NCBI GenBank assembly: GCA_047495785.1
Contig: JBLDXI010000007.1
Span: 3,968,001 to 4,032,000, forward strand
Reading direction: 5' to 3'
Length of the DNA: 64,000 nucleotides
Source: Lepidodermella squamata
Lineage: Eukaryota; Gastrotricha
In this document: in pieces, positions 20,819-31,053 of the stretch
How positions within the stretch are numbered: position 1 is the stretch's first letter
Layout of the letters: every line of letters starts with the position of its first letter
Made by a program: the position numbers and the translations under genes
Notes under the pieces: model-generated
Told to the model about the DNA's origin: nothing
The model's input: the letters and a program-made list of their open reading frames with translations, nothing else
The model's database searches: none

Positions 20819-23800
20819 TCCGAGCCTTCATTCAAATCAGTTTCTGTTAAGTCAACTCCGATTCTAGCGAGACAGTCTGCCATTTCCGATTCAAGGTCCC
20901 TACATGCAAGTACAAGTGGCTCGCCGTTGATCAACAGCTTTCTGCAGATATTGTAAATTTGTAAATATGCTTCCCAGGACGCTTTTGGTAAACCGAGACC
21001 GCGGTGTTTCCGGGCAGAATAAAAGAAACTTGAAGGCGTGCTGGTTGGAAGTCCAATGAATTCTTTAACCACACTTCGCAAGATTGTATCGACAGAATCA
21101 AGGAACGTTTTCCTTATAGCTTTTGCAGGAGCGGTTTGAAAAGGATATATTAGTTTAGGCCATATAAATTGGGTCAATATAGTCAGCTTCTGGTCGGCGT
21201 GAAGAAGATTTGACTTTGCCAACAGTTCGAGCTGGTCTTTGAGTTCTGAGATAACAGCCCCCTCGTCAAAAACTATTTCATCTTTGAACGTGACACCCAA
21301 ATATTTTATAGTTTCTTCTTCATCGATGGCAGGTATCAAGTCTCCATTGCTCAATACCAACGGCTCTGAATTAAGAACGCCATCTTCAACAATTATGGCG
21401 ACACACTTTTTGACATTGACCTCCAAACCAATCTGCGAAAACAAATTTCTTGCCATGTCAACGAGGTATGCAGCCGATTCGCGGCTGTTTCCGATAGGGG
21501 TTGTGTCATCGGCAAATCCAAGAACCGATACATTCGGTAGATCAGACGACAATTTGAAGCCATAAGCGTCAGCAACTTCACGTTCGGATAATTCACGAAG
21601 GACATAATCAATGCAGAGATTAAATATCGTAGGTGATATCGGCGACCCTTGCATCACTCCGCGTTCAAACGTTATTTTAGATGTCCTGAGTCCGTTTGCT
21701 TCGATTTGAGTAGAATTATTACTTACAAGTTCCATAAGCATAGATCTCAAATCGTCCGGGATAGCTAGTGTTTCCAGTGTCCGTCGAATATGCTCAAAAC
21801 CGATGTTGTCAAATGCCTTAGCTAGATCGAGAAACGTTACAACGCATGTAGATTTGTCTGCTTTCGCTTTTTTAAGACACCCAGATACGATAGATGAGTT
21901 AATATGAGTTCCAGGGCAGGATGTAAATCCGCGTTGGCTCGATGAAAAACAAACATATTCCCGCAGTCGTCGATCCAACATTCGCTCAAATATGCGCCTA
22001 ACAAGCGATGTGATTGTTATTGGCCCCCAGTTGTTAGGATCATTAAGGTCTCCGGATTTATCTATTAACACGGTTCTTGCGACTTTCAGACTAGTAGGCA
22101 GCAGTTTTCGTTTCAACATGACGCTGTAAATGAGAACAAGAACATCAAGACAACCTTCAGCATGGATTACTCGCATGAGCGTTCTATCAGGACCGGGAGA
22201 AGTGTCCAGAGCTATACCTGCTGCTGCTGCTTTGATCTCATCTAAAGTCGTTTCGAGCTGGAAAGAAGTGTTTATGTTTTGTTGATCATTATTCGCTATC
22301 GGATTTCCATAGATCGGTCGCGTGGCATTGTTCGGTTTACCCCATCTAGATGAGAAGAACGTAAACAATTGTGATATAGGTACCATGCAGCCTTTTGATT
22401 TTGTTTTGCTGGTTACAAGTCTAGTAACTTGGCGGCGTCGATTGTAGTAGAGATATTGAGCTAACTCATATTCATACTGATGTCTTGATTTCGCTCTTGA
22501 ACGCTTCGCTGCTCTAGCCGGATTGGAGGATGTTTTGTAAGCCTTTTTCGATGACGAAGCTTTGTTCGCTTTCTTCTTCTTACGAGCTGCGACAAACTTC
22601 CTAGCCGGGTGTTTTGGTCCCGGCAAGTCGTCAATCACATTCGGTAGGCCTTCTAGAAATTCTGATGTCACTTGATCAAACTCATCATCGGAGCAATTGT
22701 TTGAAATCATGTTCCTAAACTTGATATTCCATTCCGTCAAAAATGCTATAGGTTTTCGACTGCCATTAGCAACTTGATCTTTCACCGAGTCTGGTAGGAT
22801 CGAATCAGGCTGGGATGATGCGAACTTTCTCACAGTCTCGTTTCGACGCTCTTCTGGATGGGATCTAGTAATGTGCTGAGCTAGTCCTTTGGCAGTACCG
22901 AATTTTCGATCGCAGTGGGGACAATCAACAGGTTTAGGTTCTTTATCGCAAGTGACGGCATTGCTATGCTTCGTTCTAATGTGGTTACTGAGGCCCCTAT
23001 TATCAACAAATTTTGCTTTACAATTCTCTTCTGGACAGGAAACCGTTTTTTCTTTTCTAGCAGCCCTTCCGTTCAAGTTAGTCGTTGGGACATGCATGGT
23101 TGCTGCTGTGGCGGACAAATTCTCCGGTTCACGTTCAGTTTCGTCAGCAACCATCAGTGTTGAGTTTACCGAACCGTTAAGCACACTTTCCACTTGATCA
23201 ACAACAAGTTTGCCAGACCATGAATCGCCGATAGCATTCAGCTCTTTTTCAGTAGGCGGGCCCGGGTTGGTTTCGATATCCCCCGCTGTCATAAGTAACA
23301 AGTATACTAACCAATCAGCTCTGCCCCTGCTTCGGGACACTAGTTTTTGCGAGGAATGTCTCGTTATGATGACTTCAGGAAATGTGTAATGCAGGCGTGG
23401 GGTTATTGATGAGCAGGCAGGAATATCGTCGTGCAAGCCGCGCATGATTCTCTTACCAAGAGTAAAGCAAATCAAAAGCATAGTAATACGACGTTTGGCG
23501 GCTTGGCCGCTAGGCGATGGTCGTTTTCGTGCGAGCTGAATAAAGCAAGCTTTGCGGCGTTCCATTTCGAATGATTTCCAGCATGATAGCATGTAATCGA
23601 AGTAGATAACAGAGAGGATAGCCACAGGAATTGATGCAGACAAACATAGTTCCGGGGTGAAAAATGAGTAAACAGTGGCGAGAACATTCAAAAAATCAAA
23701 AAATTTTGGATATTTTGATATCAGTAGATTCGCCGCATTGAGCTGAGTATCCTGAACGGTAATTCGAATGATGCAGATCAAGATAACCAGGTAAAACAGG

Positions 23801-23859
23801 GTAAAAACGCGCTTCGTAGGCGTTTTCAAAGTTGAATTCGAAAAAAATAGATGTTGCAT
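20815..23859 (-). CDS. R2-like element: hydrophobic N-terminus, 2A-like motif, C2H2 fingers and reverse transcriptase
   Basis: 1014 residues from an ATG at 23859. Residues 19-36 and about 71-90 are strongly hydrophobic, with a third short segment near 125-132. Residues 193-201 read GDIETNPGP, the full 2A ribosome-skipping consensus. Downstream are two C2H2 fingers (about 275-298 and 313-334), a basic Lys/Arg-rich region, and the RT domain with LDLAKAFDN, RGVMQGSPISPTIFN and FADD at the catalytic site. If 2A works, translation would release a roughly 200-residue hydrophobic peptide and a separate finger-RT protein. The endonuclease is in the following frame. The reading frame has no internal stop, which suggests a young copy. 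Confidence 0.85.
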   Translation of the reverse strand: MQHLFFSNSTLKTPTKRVFTLFYLVILICIIRITVQDTQLNAANLLISKYPKFFDFLNVLATVYSFFTPELCLSASIPVAILSVIYFDYMLSCWKSFEMERRKACFIQLARKRPSPSGQAAKRRITMLLICFTLGKRIMRGLHDDIPACSSITPRLHYTFPEVIITRHSSQKLVSRSRGRADWLVYLLLMTAGDIETNPGPPTEKELNAIGDSWSGKLVVDQVESVLNGSVNSTLMVADETEREPENLSATAATMHVPTTNLNGRAARKEKTVSCPEENCKAKFVDNRGLSNHIRTKHSNAVTCDKEPKPVDCPHCDRKFGTAKGLAQHITRSHPEERRNETVRKFASSQPDSILPDSVKDQVANGSRKPIAFLTEWNIKFRNMISNNCSDDEFDQVTSEFLEGLPNVIDDLPGPKHPARKFVAARKKKKANKASSSKKAYKTSSNPARAAKRSRAKSRHQYEYELAQYLYYNRRRQVTRLVTSKTKSKGCMVPISQLFTFFSSRWGKPNNATRPIYGNPIANNDQQNINTSFQLETTLDEIKAAAAGIALDTSPGPDRTLMRVIHAEGCLDVLVLIYSVMLKRKLLPTSLKVARTVLIDKSGDLNDPNNWGPITITSLVRRIFERMLDRRLREYVCFSSSQRGFTSCPGTHINSSIVSGCLKKAKADKSTCVVTFLDLAKAFDNIGFEHIRRTLETLAIPDDLRSMLMELVSNNSTQIEANGLRTSKITFERGVMQGSPISPTIFNLCIDYVLRELSEREVADAYGFKLSSDLPNVSVLGFADDTTPIGNSRESAAYLVDMARNLFSQIGLEVNVKKCVAIIVEDGVLNSEPLVLSNGDLIPAIDEEETIKYLGVTFKDEIVFDEGAVISELKDQLELLAKSNLLHADQKLTILTQFIWPKLIYPFQTAPAKAIRKTFLDSVDTILRSVVKEFIGLPTSTPSSFFYSARKHRGLGLPKASWEAYLQIYNICRKLLINGEPLVLACRDLESEMADCLARIGVDLTETDLNEGSE
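23257..23283 (-). other. 2A-like ribosome-skipping motif
   Basis: The nine codons encode GDIETNPGP, matching D-V/I-E-x-N-P-G-P. It is preceded by Leu/Met-rich residues as in known 2A peptides. Separation would fall between the last G and P, at residues 200/201 of the ORF. Confidence 0.8.
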
Positions 23860-24144
23860 TTAGGTGGAAATTTCAAAAACATTGAACTTTGATTTTTCAT
23901 CTTGAACCCGCCCACCGAAACAAATAAAACAATTGTATGAAAAACCAATTATTTTATTCGCATTTTAAAACCGAGATAAGAAAAGCTTCTCAGACAAGAT
24001 CATCAACTGAGCGAATTCGGCGACGGAACACATCGAAGGATAGAATATCATCATTATCACATCTTATATTTACAATAGCAGCACTAGTTATCCAGCCAGC
24101 GACTAGTGCAAATAAGAAAATTGAAAATTGGTAACAAAAGCAGA
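23860..24144. other. Retroelement 5' flank and DBF4 3' flank
   Basis: 285 bp of AT-rich DNA between the start of the R2-like ORF and the DBF4 stop codon. It probably contains the element 5' UTR. I see no gene. Confidence 0.35.
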
Positions 24145-27100
24145 CTACGACTGGTTGTGGTCTTTACTCAAGCTACTTCGCCGTCTTGTCATCGGAGCTT
24201 GATGAACACCAGAAAAATCGCTGTTAGGCCTCGGTAAAATAGGTTGCAGCGGTTGGGAAGCAACAGGAGGCATAGCGAAAGCAAACGCAGTCGGCCCAGG
24301 GACGTATCCCTGAAATTGAAAACCGCCCATCGCCTGCATTTGCGCGCCATTCGCCAACTGCGCTTGTTGTAAAAACGTGGAAATTGCTGTTGGGAAAAGA
24401 TTGACAGGTTGAACATTGACATAATTTAAAGGAGCTGGCGCGTAGTTCAACGGCTGGGCACTGTTCGGCGCCGTCCCTCTCGACGCCCGATTTCCTATCA
24501 CCGGAGAGGTTTGTTGTTGAGGCTGAACCTCAGGGGGTTCAGCAACCGATTTTTTCGATCTCGGCTTTGGTTTCGGCTTAGCGGCACTGTCTTCCTTTTT
24601 AGCTCGGGGTTTGGGCTCCTTCGGGGTTTTCGATACGCTGGGTCTCCGCTGCTTCTTCCCGCTGGTTTCTGTCACCATAGGCGAAGCATTTACCGCTAAA
24701 GACCAGGTCGAGGACGAGCTAGATTCCGCCGGTTGATTTTGTGGGAAATTCGTTACTTCCGGCATTAAAGGTTCGTGTTGCATGTGGGCGAGGGCGTGAG
24801 CTGTGGCGGAGAGGGTGGGTAGCAGCCGGCGAACTTTGCGGCCGGTTGAAGGGGTCGTGGCTGGGGATGGCGAGGCTTGTGGTCCGGTATCTTCTTCCAT
24901 CAACTGCAACTCCTGTTGCCGTTCTATCACTAGGAGAGTCGCAGAGGCGGGTCGAGCAGCCACCGGGGTTACAACTGCCGGAGGGGCGGTTAAGAGTGGG
25001 TGTAGGGCGACTGGTGCGAGGGGTAGAATCGCAGGTTGGGGTGGCGGAACTTCGCCCCACGAGTCCAAGACTGGACCCTCTGGTTTCTGAGGCTGGGGCG
25101 GAGGTTCGACGGGGTTTTGCACTTGAGGCGCAGGATTTAGCACGGTTACAGGGATTTCAGGCGATGGCTCAGGCTCCGGGACTTCTTTGCACACTGCCAT
25201 TTGCTGGGGTGACGGCGGGGCGGGCGTATTAGACTCGACCACCACCCTTTGCAGCCTCTCGATAAGGGCAGACGCGTCGACTCCACCGGATGCTAAATAC
25301 AGAATTAGAACAGAATTAACAGACGTACGGAGCATTGTAAAGAGGAACTCACCCAGACTCGGCTGAACTGGTTCCGGACTTGCGGCAACAACTTCAACCG
25401 ATTCATTTCGTATCCGCTTAACAGGCCCAGCTTCATCTTCTTCCATCGAACTCGACGACTCGTCGCCCTCGTCACTGCTCGACTCCTCATCACTCGGCCC
25501 AACGACTTCATTCTCCTTGTCATCACAACCCGAGAGCGCCATCATGGTCGCGTAGTCACCAGCCGCCTGCTCTAGATAGCTCTCTAACAACGCCATTCGA
25601 TGGGCGGAAGTCGGCCCGAAATGTTGTGCAATCACAGAATCGAGGGTTTGAAGCGGTTTTGCAAAAGAATCCGGCGCAACTTGGCCAGTTCTCGATTTGG
25701 TCGCAGATTTCGGTTTCGACGAAACAGCCGGAGCTGGTTCGTTGCCGCCAGCCCCGCCAGCTGCCGCTTTTTTAATGCGCCGGGCGTGCTCATCGCCAGC
25801 TAAATGCCGGTCGATATCAGCGACTGCCATGCCACACGCCTCGCAGTAGCCACGCATCGCTGAAGCGACTTGTTTCGGAACATTCCGTTTTTCCAAGCGG
25901 GGGCCCGGTGCGATTGATGGGGCAGGGGCCGGGTCGACGAATGGCGAGCCGCCTGCTGCGGCTGTAGCTGCGCCTTGTGCCAGGCGGTCCAGGCGAAGCG
26001 AGGGCCACGTTTGGAATTCGGCGTAGAAGGGCCGGCATTCGCCGGTGACGTCGTCCAGTCGGATGAAGGCGCCGCCGAGTCGCAGGGGTGGTTTTTCTGG
26101 CGGTTGGTTCGAAGCTCGCGGACGATGACTTGCAGCAGCAGCTGTTGTCTGCTTACCCGTGATTGCCTAATAAAATCAAAATAAATAAATGAATATTCTT
26201 TCTATCGATAAATCTTCAAGATAAGGAGAAGCAAAAACTCCTCACTCATCGATTTTACATCGATCGGCCATCAATCTTGGGGCCACCAGGCTCCAAATAT
26301 TAATGCTTTTATTTTGGCCTACTGTGGAACAAAATTTCGGCAATTTTTTGCATGTAATACCACGCTTCTCTCGTAGTCTTGTCAACCCTGAACTCGATTG
26401 TAGGCCCCGTGGCCTGTGTTGCTGTCTACCTCCAGAAAAAAAAAGCCTTGGACCCCGATGACGTCTTGCTAGGAGCCGAACTCGCCATAGCCGACATCTA
26501 ATTGGCTTCGATTAGGGCGATGACCGAAAAAGCTACGCTGACTTGCTCGAGGAAAATGGCTTCCTCGATCGCCAAAATATCGATTCCTTGACCGCTGAAA
26601 TCTCACCGAGCGTATGATTAAGCCTCTCGTGCCTTTGAAGCACTTCCTGGGAAAGTTTCTGTAGATCCTGAATTCAAATTGGTGAGTAAAATAAAATAGT
26701 AGAGCATCGATCAGAGCTCAGACCGCCAAATTTCTTCCCCATCAACGTACTGGTTCCATCAAATCAATGATTGAAGACTTCACTAAAATGGAAGCAACTA
26801 AAGTGGCGTAGGGTTAACTAAGTCGCCAATCGGCGAGGCTTCTTGGAAACCAATCGACACGTGGCCCATTTTTTCTAAAACACGAGTAGGGTAAAGTGAC
26901 CTAATGTGTCATAATTTCGCTTACTTTTTTTCGAGGCCCGATATCTACTCACCTGAGGGGTCCCGGCCCGATTTTTTTTGACAGGGACCTCAGTTAGGGT
27001 CTTGGCTTCGATAATCCGTCGAAAAAATTCGACCCCGATGCCTATTGTGAGTGTGGCAGCAGGTGTTGTGACGCAAGAGACCGGTTATGACAAATTAGGA

Positions 27101-29984
27101 GCCGGCGCCTATTTCGTCATAATTTTTCGACCAACGGTCCTAATTGTCATAATGGGGTCTAGAGTTATTTTTTTGACCTGCCGTTATAGGAGTAGGTAAA
27201 TCGAGGCCGGCGGATTCGATTCTGATGTTCAAACAGTACCATCATCTGTAAAAATTTGAGTTTTTGCCAAATCCGTATCTTGGTCTAGTTTTTATTTCAA
27301 ATTTCCCATCTTTCTTGCTGTGCTCATGCCAGTAGCCATGTCAATGTCCGGGTACTGAACCAGATGGGTTTTAGCTCTAGCTGTATATCCGAATAATGCC
27401 CAAATATTAATTTTTCTAGGGGCCCAATGGTGGCTCGTATGGGCGGCTGCATCTATGCCTTTAATTGCCAAAATTTGTTTCCTTTTGGAATTTCCAGCCG
27501 AGTTTTTGTCATTCTTAAATCATCTTAAGGCCATCTAAAGCTCATATATCCCTCCTACTATAGTTTGATGAGCCCATTAACGAACTTCTGGGACCAATTC
27601 AAGGCTAATATTGAAGTATCAGATCTGGTAAGATTGATTAGATGTGAGAATGAATGGCAAACTGGGTTTTAGTTCGTCTGAGTATAATCGATAAGTCTAC
27701 GGAAATATTGCCAAATCTTATTGGTTGGCTCCTCTACCATGGTAAGCTGATGCCATCCGTCATCAAAATTTACGTTAAGATCGAGGCAGAATCGAAAAAT
27801 TTGGATCTTAGTGCACTCGGTAGGTATAGTTTATTTGCGGTTTCACTAGTTTCGAGATAGCGCCATAGGGTCATTTCCGAACAATACCAACTTGACATGG
27901 TCGGCCTCTGCTAGCCAGGGATGCCCCAAAGAATTCCTGATACCGAATTAAGCTGTTCGAGATCGAAATTAGGCATATTAGATGACCTATTTAGCCTTAA
28001 TTAGTGTTAGGAAACTAGGCCAAGGCCATTCGGCATGTACAGCATGCATAGGAGCCTATTTTCATGACAGCTAAACAGAAATTGCACTCTAACCAGAGCA
28101 TTTTAGTTGAAGGGTCACCACATTACTACGAATTGGAAGAAATTTCCTAAAAATTGTGCTTCTGACAGGGAAAAAGCAGTGAAATTTGGATTAAAAACAA
28201 CATAGAGCATTTAGTGGTCGCAAAATCTTGACAACAGTTAATTTTTGAATGATTTGAACATCAGAATCGAATCCGCCGGCCTCGATTTACCTACTCCTAT
28301 AACGGCAGGTCAAAAAAATAACTCTAGACCCCATTATGACAATTAGGACCGTTGGTCGAAAAATTATGACGAAATAGGCGCCGGCTCCTAATTTGTCATA
28401 ACCGGTCTCTTGCGTCACAACACCTGCTGCCACACTCACAATAGGCATCGGGGTCGAATTTTTTCGACGGATTATCGAAGCCAAGACCCTAACTGAGGTC
28501 CCTGTCAAAACAAATCGGGCCGGGACCCCTCAGGTGAGTAGATATCGGGCCTCGAAAAAAAGTAAGCGAAATTATGACACATTAGGTCACTTTACCCTAC
28601 ATATTGCTACAAACAACTTTTCCGGCATAGTTCTCGAATGCGAATGTTCGACGAATGCGCATGAAGATCGAAGAGAACCTTTGCTGGGATCATGGTAACA
28701 AATTTACCGACATTCTAGGGACCAGCAACGCTTTACTCGCATAACAAAGGAATGTAATGAATGGTTTACTTGATTGATGAAGTAAAATATTGATTTCTAG
28801 AAGACATTTCCTGTTTTTCCGCGATTTCCTCTGATTTTAAACAAATTCCGAGCGTTTTTGTCAGCACTACTCCCCAAAAAAATGGTCCGCCAACGCGCCA
28901 TTTTTCAGATTTTGTACCTCTGGTGTTATCCAAGGTCGATAAAAAATGTTAATAAAAGCATCTGCATACCATAGATTGGCGTGATGCTCGCTGTCCAGCG
29001 GTGACAGCAGCCGGCGCCAAGAGATCAGGCCCGCCAGCTGACGAAGACAGAGTGCCAGCGAGGCGTAGATTTCGCCGCAGCCACGCGTCCACCGTCGCCA
29101 ATCGATACACGCCCGTTCGCAGTTCGAGCGCTTTCTTAACCAGCTGGTTAGTGCCAGCGTAGTCCGGGCCAACGCATGGTAACAGGGCCGGATCGGCTGG
29201 CGGAGCGTCCATGCAACACGCTCGGTCAGTCACCACGTAGTGCACGTTACATGAGAAGAAATCGTCCACAACCTGAAACAACATTTCACATAAGTATTAG
29301 TATTTACTATTCATAAAAAGGGAACGCCAAATAGGATACCTATATTAACGCCTTGAAAATGTGGGAAATCGCAAATAATCGGAAAAATTTAGTGCCGTAA
29401 TGCGCTGGAACCCCAGTTTTAGTGGTGCATTTAGAACCTTTTGAAAGTTTACTGTTTTCAAAGCTTTACATTTCGAAGTTTCAAAATAATTTCCCATGGT
29501 GACCGGAGCACAGAACGGTAACTATAGCAGCTCTGAGTCATGTAAAACATAAAGCGCGTAAACAAGTTTCAAGAGGTTTCCAGCCCGGATGAGGCTCATT
29601 AGAGTTGGAAAAGAACGGAAAGAGCAAAATTCTCCATTCATCCCAATTTAGCAACAATTTAATGGCAATTTTGCATGTATGGCATTCATCGCAGGATAAT
29701 CAATTTTCCGTAATTATTTGGGTTTCCATGATATCCATTTCCCATTTTTCGTCACTGGGAAATCCTTCGATTGCGAAATAACGCCATTTTACGCTGTAGA
29801 TACTTCAAATATTTCCAGGACTTACAGCGCCCTGCCGGCGTAAATGCTTGCGGACAAAGGCAACCTGGGGCCGGCCCGGGTCCCCGGTGCCAATATCGAG
29901 GAACACCGTCTTCCCGGCTAAACACGCCAAAGACGCGGCTAACAACGGCGGCGGCGGATCTCGGCCAGCAGCAGTTGTCGTCAT
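24145..29984 (-). CDS. DBF4: DBF4-type regulatory subunit of CDC7 kinase
   Basis: Four exons with matching phases: 29826-29984, 28970-29272, 25353-26166 and 24145-25292, giving about 807 residues. Motif N (BRCT-like) begins LAGKTVFLDIG and ends VYRLATVDAWLRRNL across exons 1-2. Motif M is FIRLDDVTGECRPFYAEF, and motif C is the DBF4-type finger GYCEACGMAVADIDRHLAGD..H (C-x2-C-x9-H-x5-H). DBF4 activates CDC7 to phosphorylate MCM helicase at replication origins in the nucleus. The C-terminal half is low-complexity Pro/Gln/Ser. Intron 2 is 2.8 kb because it holds a 1.7 kb inverted-repeat transposon; intron 3 is 60 bp. The ATG chosen precedes MTTTAAG; no upstream in-frame ATG was seen nearby. Confidence 0.9.
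26886..27233 (+). repeat. Left terminal inverted repeat
   Basis: It matches the reverse complement of 28254-28600. An apparent 73-codon frame lies within it and is repeated identically in the other arm; this reflects arm identity and not a gene. Confidence 0.85.
28254..28600 (-). repeat. Right terminal inverted repeat
   Basis: It matches the reverse complement of 26886-27233, with a difference in one T-rich run (a G interrupts the T tract near 28512). Confidence 0.85.
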
Positions 29985-31053
29985 TTCAGCCAAAAACACA
30001 AACGAAATTACGCAGTCGAAATACAAAATTAATCACTGCTGCTGCTATAAATATCAACAACGATCGCGATACTGTGTAGTTTTAGTTCGAAATCAGCTGC
30101 GCCGCGGCTGGGCGGATAGGCCAGAGCGGCGTCAGAGGCGGCGGCCGTGCGTCTTCAACATCGGGCGGCATCCAGTCGCAAAAGTAACACAAAAAACGCG
30201 CCTAAACAAATTCATCAAATAAGCATCAACATTTTCTCGTTTTATTCCTCCTCATCATTTCGTCTTAAAAAGACATCATCATCATTTAATAATTATAGTA
30301 ATAATAATAGCGTTGAAATAATAATAATGCGTATAAAGAAGCGAAAAAATGCACGCGACATGATTTTTTTGCGAAATTTTTGAAATTCAAGATCTGTAAC
30401 ATTCGGCTCATCATCATTATTATCATTCAGTCAGGTGGAAGAGCAGGCGTCGTAAAAATACCATTCATGATCAATTTTTTCGTCTTTAAGAAGAAAAGAG
30501 GAATTACGAAGATAAGAGCAGGCTAATGAGCAAAACCATCAATCGATGCTGCCAAGTTGTCCTAACACAAAATTTGATCGGCGAACTCTAGCGCGCGGCG
30601 GGTAACAACAACAAAAAGAAGACGAGAGAAAAGCGAAAAAAAGAAATAAATCGGGAGACTTCACGGGGCTGGACAGACTGACTTGCATAAAACACACACA
30701 TTCGATTCAAAGTAAAATTTTAAAATCGTGGCAATGCGAGAAATTTTCAATAAAAAAATCGAATTTTCTCGCAGTGCCAGGGATGTAAAAAATTTTACAA
30801 GAAAGTTTTAGCACACGCATATATTGTCACGTAGATATTGCAGGAACTAGAAAAACTACTACTAGGTAGGTATATTATCCATCAAACGGTAGAAAACGCA
30901 CACGGTACAAAAGCTAATCGATGTTTCAAACACACGGGCACAATAATACATCATCATTTCTTGTTCGCTTCCAATCGGCACAGACAATAATAATATCTCA
31001 TTCGGTTTTTTTCAATAATACTTCGATGATTTCGGCGTGTAGTAATAGAAAGA
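29985..31053. other. DBF4 5' flank and phosphatase 3' flank
   Basis: About 1.07 kb between two minus-strand genes. It must contain the DBF4 promoter and the 3' UTR of the receptor phosphatase. It holds A/T-rich simple sequence such as TAATAATAATA-type runs around 30290-30330. No gene is supported. Confidence 0.4.

Larger units (their letters stand above)
19560..24130 (-). mobile_element. R2-like non-LTR retrotransposon with restriction-like endonuclease and 2A-like motif
   Basis: Two minus-strand frames, 20815-23859 and 20000-20818, together encode C2H2 fingers, reverse transcriptase, a CCHC knuckle and a PD-(D/E)xK-type endonuclease, the architecture of R2/NeSL-type elements. No 28S rRNA sequence flanks it, so the target differs from classical R2 or the copy has moved. 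The ends are estimates; the element sits between the channel locus and the 3' end of DBF4. Confidence 0.8.
26886..28600. mobile_element. Non-autonomous DNA transposon with long TIRs in DBF4 intron 2
   Basis: The two ends are inverted copies of about 347 bp (26886-27233 and 28254-28600), nearly identical over their full length and starting GTAGGGTAAAGTGACC. The central 1 kb has no coding capacity that I can recognise. The ends can be read as flanked by TA (TA-GGGTAAAG ... CTTTACCC-TA), compatible with a TA target duplication, but this is not proven. The near-identity of the arms suggests recent insertion or gene conversion. Confidence 0.8.

Noticed and set aside
19560-24130. Classical R2 inserted in 28S rRNA
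   Set aside because: No rRNA sequence flanks the element; its neighbours are a channel locus and DBF4.
26978-28508. Two identical 73-codon frames in opposite orientation
   Set aside because: They lie wholly in the inverted arms of the transposon; their identity reflects arm identity, and they show no protein features.
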